DNA from: Fusarium oxysporum f. sp. lycopersici 4287
Taxonomy: Eukaryota > Ascomycota > Sordariomycetes > Hypocreales > Nectriaceae
Assembly (NCBI RefSeq): GCF_000149955.1
Contig: NC_030988.1
Coordinates: forward strand, 329,047 to 393,046
Direction: 5' to 3'
DNA: 64,000 nt
Every line of letters begins with the position of its first letter. The stretch's first letter is position 1. Positions 56,811 to 64,000 of the stretch are shown here, piece by piece. The position numbers were made by a program, and so were the translations under genes. Under the pieces are notes generated by a model. It had not been told where the DNA came from. It saw nothing but the letters and a program-made list of their open reading frames with translations, and did not search any database.

Positions 56811-57248
56811 GTGGCCTTACTCGAGCACTTTGGGATTCGGGTTGCGTTCAGGAATGATAAGAACCTGCTTCGAGCGAATCTCAAGTTGTGGACTTTAGGT
56901 GAACAACTAGAGAAATGGCGTAGTGTTGATTGTCAGCTCTGTTACATCTGCGGCGATATGGGCTTGGATAACGAAGTTGACGACTGCACCACTGCAGGTT
57001 CCGTAGGGGCCCACGGTAACTGCGGTCTCTGCACAGAAACAATATGCGGGTACATAACCATAGGACTTCAGGTATCTGATGCAAGCGCCGAGGAAGAGAA
57101 GAATTATTGGAAGCAGGTATGCACAGCAGTAACCAATACGGGGGGCCTCTGCAGTAGCAAGCCAGCTACACGAAGTGCGATACTAACCCCTTTCATATCT
57201 AGAAAGAATAACGTGGATCTGACTATAAAAAGCCAGGGTGTCGAGTAG
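56811..57248 (+). other. open frame without start, unknown
   Basis: The 145-codon frame opens with GTG and lacks an early ATG. It contains a Cys-rich middle (DCQLCYICGDMGLDNEVDDC; GNCGLCTETICGYITIG) and a later Y-W-K-Q-V-C segment. It could be an exon of a secreted cysteine-rich protein or debris of one. No convincing splice partners were found in the flanking 500 bp. Confidence 0.2.
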
Positions 57249-57609
57249 TTCGAACAAATGCTCCCAATGGAGAGACCTAAATACCACTACTCCTTATGGT
57301 CTTCTACGTCTTGCTAGGAGAGGTGTAAACCAGCTTCTCATGCATGCTCTGGCATATGACATTTCACTCTTGCGTTGCGGCGACAGGTGTATGCAGTTCC
57401 CAAACAGCTTTTCCCTTCTTAACATCCCTTCGCTAAGTTCGAACAAAGAGTGTTCCAGGCAGGACTAGATCAAAGTTGCGAACCGATAACCAATCAAATC
57501 CTATCACCTTTTTTGGGGTAAGACCTCTGCGCCAAATGAGACAATAACAAAAGGCTCGCGGGGCACAGAGTAAGCAAGCATCACGCCGAATTGAAAAATA
57601 AATTCTTCT

Positions 57610-57920
57610 TCATTGACGAGTTCACAGGATTCTTGAATCAGGCAAATGCCCTTGCATTGGCTTCAAGGCCAAAGGTTCCCAGCGAGAGTGGTAGCTCCAC
57701 ATCAATCATGCTAAGATTCAACATCTGTTAGATTAGAACCTAAATTATGGGTCGGTGTTGGCGCGGACGAACGGATCTTGCCACTGCCAGAAGTGGCCTT
57801 AACACCCACTATAGTTTCTCCTTTCGCGACGGCTTGAAGCCGGCGCAGGCGGCACAATCAGCCATGGTAAACTGGTCTGGAGTAAATGAGATCTAGGGGC
57901 TGCCTCTGACGTAAATTCAC
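57610..57920 (-). repeat. decayed sequence upstream of the BVMO gene, copy 2
   Basis: This is the partner of 50085-50330. On the minus strand it reads WQDPFVRANTDP followed by a stop and, further on, IDVELPLSLGTFGLEANARA and FKNPVNSS, interrupted by TGA. It appears better preserved than copy 1. It lies about 350 bp before the monooxygenase start and is transcribed, if at all, away from it. Confidence 0.5.
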
Positions 57921-58274
57921 ATTTGTAGGGGGTGAATATGCTTTCAGAGGTCTCACATGTCTGTGAACTCAGTCTTGTGCAATTCTGCTGAAACCACAGA
58001 GATCCAGGGGGGACGTCCCAAACAGGCCATGTTTGGTCAATCTTCAGTAATTCTGGTGATATCACAGAGGCTGGCTACCGATGCTTGGCCCGTAGCTTTT
58101 CATACTCAGACCGATATCGTTATAGAACATACACATCACCCATGCTTTCATGAAGGAGAACTTCCGTGGCATAAGAAGCGTCATTCCAAACCTTGGCCGG
58201 TCAGGACAGTTGCAAGTCGAGATCCTACGCAATATCACATCCGTTCTTTCATTTCCTGGTAGTGCAGTTTCAAC

Positions 58275-60204
58275 ATGGAGTTATCCGCAACAGCATTTGT
58301 TCCGAAGCCCATTCGTATTGTCGTTATAGGTGCTGGGTAAGTATATCACCGGTTTCAACTTGGATTTGCAATTAAGCGTTGCAGGATATCCGGCATCCAG
58401 TTTTTGAAAGACGCAACCACACGATTGCCAAACATTAGCATCACTGTTTATGACAAGAACAGTCAAGAAGGCGGAACTTGGGCCGAGAACAGATACCCCG
58501 GGTAAGCATTCCATTCACCAGTAACTGATCACGGGCAACTGCTGAAAGCTACAAGATGTGCCTGCGACATCCCATCGCATGCCTACCAGTACAGCTGGAA
58601 CCCCAATCCCCGGTGGAGCCGCCTGTATGCGGAAGCGGCTGAAATCTTAGAGTATCTCAAATCAACAGTGACCAAGTTCAATCTCCGTCGCTATATCCAG
58701 TTCAGTACAACATGCACTGGTGCAAACTGGGATGAGAACAACTCCGAATGGAATGTTACTTTGCAAAGGAACGAGACACCTAACGATGAAATGTCTGTCA
58801 AATGCGACGTTTTTATCATTGCTATAGGAAGGCTGAATAACTGGAAGCTGCCAGCAATAGAAGGCCTTGACACGTTCCAGGGGCGCGTAATACACACGGC
58901 CAACTGGCCCCAGGGTTTGGATTATCACGGCAAGGATATCGCAGTGATAGGAAATGGTGCCAGCTCAACCCAGTGTTTACCTAGCTTACACAAAGGTGAG
59001 CCTCTTGATTGTAGAAATCCCAATGATTGCTAACAGCTCCAGATGCGAGATCCATCGGTAATTTTGTTCGTGGGCCAACATGGCTAGTTCCACACGTATT
59101 TTCTCGCAACGGGGAAGCGCAGGTCAATTGTAGGCACTCTCTCCTCTACTATACTGACTCTAAGCACATCTAATACGGCGGCAGATCCCCACGATTTAAT
59201 CAAGAAGTTGGAAATCGACCCCGATTCGTACTTCCAATTTCGCTTAGGGATCGAGAAAAAGCTAGCCTATAGCTTTAGAGGTCTCTGGGCCAACTCAAAC
59301 GCGGCTCAAGAATTTACTAAGAATGCAAAGCAGCACATGATCAAGAAGATTGGGGACCCACAGGCCTTGAAGGCCCTCGTTCCTACTGATTATAAAGCTG
59401 GTTGTCGTCGCTTCACGCCTGCAGACAAATATATCGAGGCTCTAAATACGTCAAATGTAGAGCTCATTTCTACCCAGATCAAACAGGTGGAAGGAAATGC
59501 TATCATCACCACTGATGATCAGCGGCGAACATATGACATAATTGTTTGTGGAACAGGCTTCGAGCCATACGCGCCGAGGTTTCCGATCGAAGGGCGCGGA
59601 ACAGCTAACTTGTCAGATCTATGGACAATGAATGGGGGCTATGAGAGTTACTTGGCAGCAACAGTCGCTGGTTTCCCTAATTTTTTCGGTACGTGAACCC
59701 ACTTACAAGATCTTCCCAAAAAGCTAAACTCTGCTTCCAAGCTTTTAATCCGCCTATTTGTCCGGTCAACGGCTCAGCATATCCTGGGATTGAGCGCACG
59801 AGTGACTACATTATCAGAGTCATCGACAGGCTACAGAAGGATCGCCTAAGATCGGTCTGTGTCAAGCAATCAGCCCAAGGCGCTTTCAACCGATGGGTTC
59901 AATCACGTATGCCAGAGATGGTCTGGTCGGAGCCATGCGCATCATGGTGTAAGTCGGCCTCTGTTACCCATCATTTACATTCGTCAGACTGAACAATTAT
60001 AATGCAGATAAGGACAGTAACAAAAAGGTTATTGTTCCATGGCCGGGGACAATACTTCACTACTACGCCGCAACCGAAATAGTGCGATGGGAGGACTATG
60101 ACCTTGAGTTTGATGAGGATAACCAAAAGTTTGCAAGTTTTGGGAATGGGATTACAGTAGAAGGGTTTACTCCTGATAGTATACCTTGGCTGCGACGCAA
60201 TTAA
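58275..60204 (+). CDS. flavin monooxygenase of the Baeyer-Villiger type (BVMO-like)
   Basis: Seven exons: 58275-58336, 58385-58501, 58556-58995, 59043-59129, 59185-59688, 59742-59948 and 60008-60204. Six introns of 47-59 bp all have GT-AG ends and phases that fit; the protein is 537 aa. Residues 18-24 (IGAGISG) are the FAD-binding GxGxxG. GGTWAENRYPGCACDIPSHA is the usual following element. FQGRVIHTANWP (167-178) matches the BVMO fingerprint FxGxxxHxxxWP exactly. IGNGASS near 192 is the NADPH-binding GxGxxG/S. VCGTGFEPYAP and a C-terminal domain follow. Such enzymes insert oxygen into ketones using NADPH and O2, often in secondary metabolism. No biosynthetic cluster surrounds it, so the substrate is unknown. 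No inactivating change is seen. Confidence 0.92.
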
Positions 60205-62158
60205 AGTATAGAAGCAACACACAAGATTAAAGGCAATATGGTTCATAGGAGCTGTATCTTGACTAATATAAGTCAAAGTGTTTATTGATCTCATAACAAA
60301 ATAAACCAACACTAATTAACGAATGCTTTCTTACTTCTCCTCCTACCAGTGATTGTAATGGCAAATAGGTGCTATTTATCTACCCTAACCTATTCTATCC
60401 TACTAAAGGATTCTAATCGGGAATGGGCCACGTTCCAACATGCGGTGAAATATAATTCTCCTGCTCTGACATGTTGCCCCATGCCCAGTCTCCGGCTAGT
60501 ACCTGTACCTGTACCGGTCGCTCAAAGAGCTAGCAGTGCTGCTGTATACGTAGCCTCTATTTACCAGAGCTACCAGAGCCATTCATTTTGCCGATACGGC
60601 TATAGTGGAGAACTCAAGCAATTCCAATGGCAGAAGCAATCGAAGAATATAGTATTACGACGCAAATCAGCTGTCATACCGTCGATAATGCCTCTGCAAA
60701 CGGTATCTTTTAAAACATCTCTCTCTCAAATGCCACAGGATAAATACCATGCATCTTGAACAAGGCTTAGAGTGAGATCGAGGTGAGGTAAGGCAGGGCC
60801 ATTGATATGTAGGCGGAGGAACAGGCGGAAGAATGCCCAAGCCCGCATTCGAGCTTTTCGATCAAGCTCCTGGGACGTATAGAAGAGTAACTCTTACTAG
60901 TTGGGGCTTGTCTACATTACTGCAACACCCCCAACAACAACATTAAGATCAAAAGTAGATGCGGGGAACAGGAGACACGGCAGACCCCACCTTCCGCTCC
61001 TCTATCACTTTTGAGCCCTTGGCAGCCATCAGTTGGAATAACTTCAATTAAGACGCTCCATCAATCTGCTTAAACTTCTTTATTCCGATAGAGATGTAAA
61101 GCTACTCATTATTCGCAATCTTACTTCTATGTCGTCGCAACTACTTGAATGGGCGATGGCAGTCACCCTTTGGCGTAGCAACTATAAATATAACAAAAGA
61201 AAGGGCAGTAGCAACACAATATGTACATAGATGAGGGACCCTGCCTATAATCTCGGTACCAATACTATATATCACACCAGGCAAGTACGATAATAAGAAA
61301 GTTTAAAGAGAACGTAGAGTGACCAGTGTAACCAATATGCTAGAGAATAAAAATCAACAGGAGGGAGCTTGCTCGCCAAAGACGCACAAAAGACGCACAA
61401 AAGGCAACAAGATGACTGGTTTGAGGCACTAGGCATCCAATTGCCATTTCTGTCACATAAATGTCCATGTCTGAATAGACAATCAATTATGCATAGGCGA
61501 GCGCGTTTCGAGCGAATAACCCCCAAAGATATCTAGCCACAGCCAGCTTATGTGTTTATTTATGGATTTCTCAGATTGAAGCCATAAAGTGTTGACTTTG
61601 ATAGGATTGTAGTGCTGGGAGGGGGAGGGTGCTGTCGTTGGAGGCTGATACTCCACCAAAGTGACAAAGCGGAGTGCACAGATGTACAAGTGGATCTCCA
61701 AGGATATCGTTTCGAATGGCCATAAGGACATCACCGCTTAACTGGTGTGGACAGATAAAGATCTGGAGATGCTTCATGGCTACTGCTTTATTTACGAAGT
61801 GCGCCCAATGCTAAAGGTCTCGGTAAATGTGTGCACTCATAGAGTGCCAGGACAGAAATTGGTAACTCTCCAGGGGCTTGGAAAGTACATTTGGAACCCG
61901 TCAGAGCTACACAAGGAAACGCTCTGAAACGATCGATCGGTATAGGTATGGCGCCAAGAACAAGCGGGCGGTGAGACTCGAGGGACTTCAAAGCTGCCGC
62001 TTGTAACAGTGGCCGTACGTCTGCTCCTTCATATGTAATTCGGCATGACCTGCATAGCACCCTTTCGGCCGTACCGGTATAACTTTCTACGTTAATACTG
62101 TTGATTTTGTTAAGGACGGAGCCTGGAAATGACCCTGCCAGATTGCAGAAAAGGATGC
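60205..62158. other. gene-free stretch
   Basis: This is the 3' flank of the BVMO gene and 3' flank of the Est1-type gene. A 124-codon minus frame (61788-62162) begins in an ATGA overlap with the stop of the Est1-type gene, but has no domain, and is most likely 3' UTR. Confidence 0.4.
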
Positions 62159-64000
62159 TCATATGGTAATCTCCTCCTCTAACGTTATATCGTACTTTTC
62201 TGGGACTGAGAACTGGCGTGCTTCTTCATCCCAGCGGAGCCATTTTTCCGTGGTTGCAATCCTGTACCCAAGGGATATAATGCGGTCTTTACGCTCTTCT
62301 GAAGCGGACGGTAGCTCAAAATACCTCTCGTCGTCGTCTATACTGTCATTCTGGAACCAGTCGTTTGGAAAATAGGCCTCAGAGTAAATCAGACCTCGCA
62401 TGGCAAAATCTTCGGGCAACGGACGTGGGAGCTGGTTCTTCCTCGCGAGACGGAAATGGCTCTGAATCTCGTATCCAGGCTCGCAACTCCCCAACAAAGT
62501 ATTAAGCATAAAAGTGATATATTTCCAGGGGACCTTTTCTTCCAGAGAGGAAATAGCTGCTTGATGTTGTGTCATATGGTTCATGAAGACCAGGATGCAA
62601 TGAACGAACGGTAACGTATGGATGTCTCCCTGGTGCTTAAGTACCGTTTCGATCGTCTTTGTCGCAAAATCTAGAGCGAGGCCAAACGTCTCGTCCGGGA
62701 TCGCTTCCGAAATAGTGCTTCCATCCATAGTCACGTCGGTCTCCTTGGGCTTCTTGGAGATGGCCCGCATGAGGACATTGGATTCAGCACCATAACCAAG
62801 AAGAGAGCATGCTAGTGAAATCCCAGTGTAGTACCTGCATGAGTCAGTATGATTAGTCCAGAAACTTTCTCAATACTAACTAACCCTTTTTCCAGCCATT
62901 GCTTAGGCGACTTCTTAATAAAAGGACCGAGCAAACCAATAAAAGTCTCTATCGCCTCGTCAAGTTGATCCCGAGGCTTTCCAGAAAACAGTATACTATG
63001 AGCGCGCACGAATGCAGCATCAAGCGGGGCAAGACGAGTCGGTCCGCCGCTTGGCGTAGAATTGAACAACGTCATTATGCTTTCCCGTGCGCTCGAAAAA
63101 GGAATGGGGACACAGAGGGACTTGGTATAGTAATACAGCTGCTGGAGCGCGTTGGGACGCGCCAAGATGGCGAGATGGTGATAAAGTCTACCCGTGGTAG
63201 GAGATCTATCTGATGCTTTGCTGTACCAGTGACGACTTACGCCAACCCAAACTTCGCGTTCTCTGATGTCATTGTTCTCAATAGCCATGCGATATCGACC
63301 AAGGTCTCCAAGGCACTCAATCCAAGTATCTTCGAAAGCAGGCACAGTTTCACAGAGCAAGGCCATCATACTGAAAGCGAGGTACAAGAAAGTCAGCATA
63401 TGCTCTCGAGAGGCGGGCAAACGATGTCGAAGAAGTTCAAGGAACGACTGAATGCCGTGCCTCCACATACGTGCAGGCATGGCATACTTCGAGGCCAATC
63501 TTTGTAGAGCAGGACTGGCGGAGGGATGTTGACTTGTAAGAAAGAAGTCATGATGTTCGTGAAGGAGTGTTCTGTGTAGTGCGATCATAGCCTGCCATTG
63601 TTCGTTGTTCAACTTTGAGTTGGTATCAGTGTTGGACGATTGTGCATTATCCACCTCGATGCACTTTGTCTCAACCATCACCAGTCCGGCGTAGATACCT
63701 TTAACTTCTGCGACAAGCTGATCCTGTGAGATAGGCCTCGTCTCTGGTTGACGCATCATCTTGGAACTGAAATCGTTATCATTGGATGGTGGTCGAGAGG
63801 ACTGTTGTGCCGTAGACTGGGGTCTGTTGGCCCTCAGTCTCCGCGAACGACGGAGCCGACCTTGCCCTTGGCCCTGCCACTTTGGTGGAAGACTACCATT
63901 GTAGGTCCGGTGTTTTGAGCCTGGTGTGTTATTATGAGACTTGCTCTTGTAGACCTTCCAGGAGTCATGCGGATGTGAAAGTGGTCGCGGCTCTGCCTGA
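62159..64000 (-). CDS. Est1-type DNA/RNA-binding domain protein (partial, 5' end off window)
   Basis: Exon 62885-64000 (open to the right edge, so the start is not visible) joins exon 62159-62834 across a 50-bp intron (62835-62884; donor GTTAGT, acceptor ATGCAG). About 596 residues are visible. A basic, Gln/Arg-rich N-terminal part precedes helical repeats. WIECLGDLGRYRMAIEN, then GRLYHHLAILARPNALQQLY, is the core of the Est1/SMG5-7 DNA/RNA-binding domain, a TPR-like array, followed by LFNSTP. Est1 recruits telomerase in yeast; SMG relatives act in nonsense-mediated decay. Many filamentous fungi carry several lineage-specific paralogues of unknown role, and this is probably one. An in-frame ATG at 63759 exists but the open frame and coding texture continue upstream. 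Confidence 0.78.

Noticed and set aside
61788..62162. 124-codon minus frame overlapping the Est1-type stop (ATGA)
   Set aside because: Bacterial-style stop-start overlap is not expected in a fungus, and the sequence has no domain; probably 3' UTR.
1..64000. tRNA, rRNA, CRISPR arrays, telomeric repeats
   Set aside because: I looked for tRNA-like arms, regular spaced repeats and TTAGGG runs and saw none; the tRNA-complementary site at 10394 is a retrotransposon primer site.

Overview
The window looks like a piece of a filamentous ascomycete genome, most likely a Fusarium-type Sordariomycete and probably an accessory (repeat-rich, gene-poor) region. The evidence is indirect: genes are single or split by short introns of about 48-90 bp with GTRAGT-like donors and CTAAC-like branch sites; secreted LysM-like and CAP/PR-1 proteins are present; and the transposon mix (Fot/pogo, hAT, MULE, Ty1/copia, Ty3/gypsy, SINE-like) is the one usual in such genomes. 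I cannot name the species.

Layout. 0-9 kb: a coiled-coil protein entering from the left edge, a secreted LysM-like protein, a two-exon PAQR/AdipoR-type membrane receptor, and a MULE transposase scrap. 9-17.5 kb: a BAH/PHD-finger gene destroyed by a complete, apparently very young Ty1/copia retrotransposon (identical 194-bp LTRs, TCCTC target duplication, intact 1471-codon polyprotein), followed by a full-length but dead Fot/pogo DNA transposon with 46-bp TIRs. 18-25 kb: a PARP-type ADP-ribosyltransferase whose catalytic glutamate reads as lysine, and a decayed second copy of the PAQR locus (same promoter region, truncated gene). 27-37 kb: two inverted copies of a ~650-bp SINE-like retroelement, each with its own 14-16 bp target duplication, enclosing a hypothetical gene, a divergent B-type cyclin, a broken nucleoside-hydrolase-like scrap and a coiled-coil protein; then a CAP/PR-1 secreted protein with a GC-AG intron. 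39-48 kb: a secreted cysteine-rich protein without a start codon, an OrsD-like scrap, a candidate PD-(D/E)XK-fold protein, a frameshifted coiled-coil gene, a hAT relic, a J-domain protein and ankyrin-repeat debris. 50-64 kb: a gypsy relic, a BRCT-like protein, two divergent copies of a decayed sequence, a seven-exon Baeyer-Villiger-type flavin monooxygenase, and an Est1-type DNA/RNA-binding protein running off the right edge.

The genes do not form an obvious pathway or operon-like cluster. The intact ones fall loosely into two groups: secreted or membrane proteins that could act at the cell surface (LysM-like, PAQR, CAP), and nuclear or genome-maintenance-type proteins (PARP, BRCT, cyclin, Est1-type, candidate nuclease). 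Long stretches hold only decayed sequence. All exon joins given here were read by eye from splice signals and conserved family residues; none was tested against transcripts or databases.
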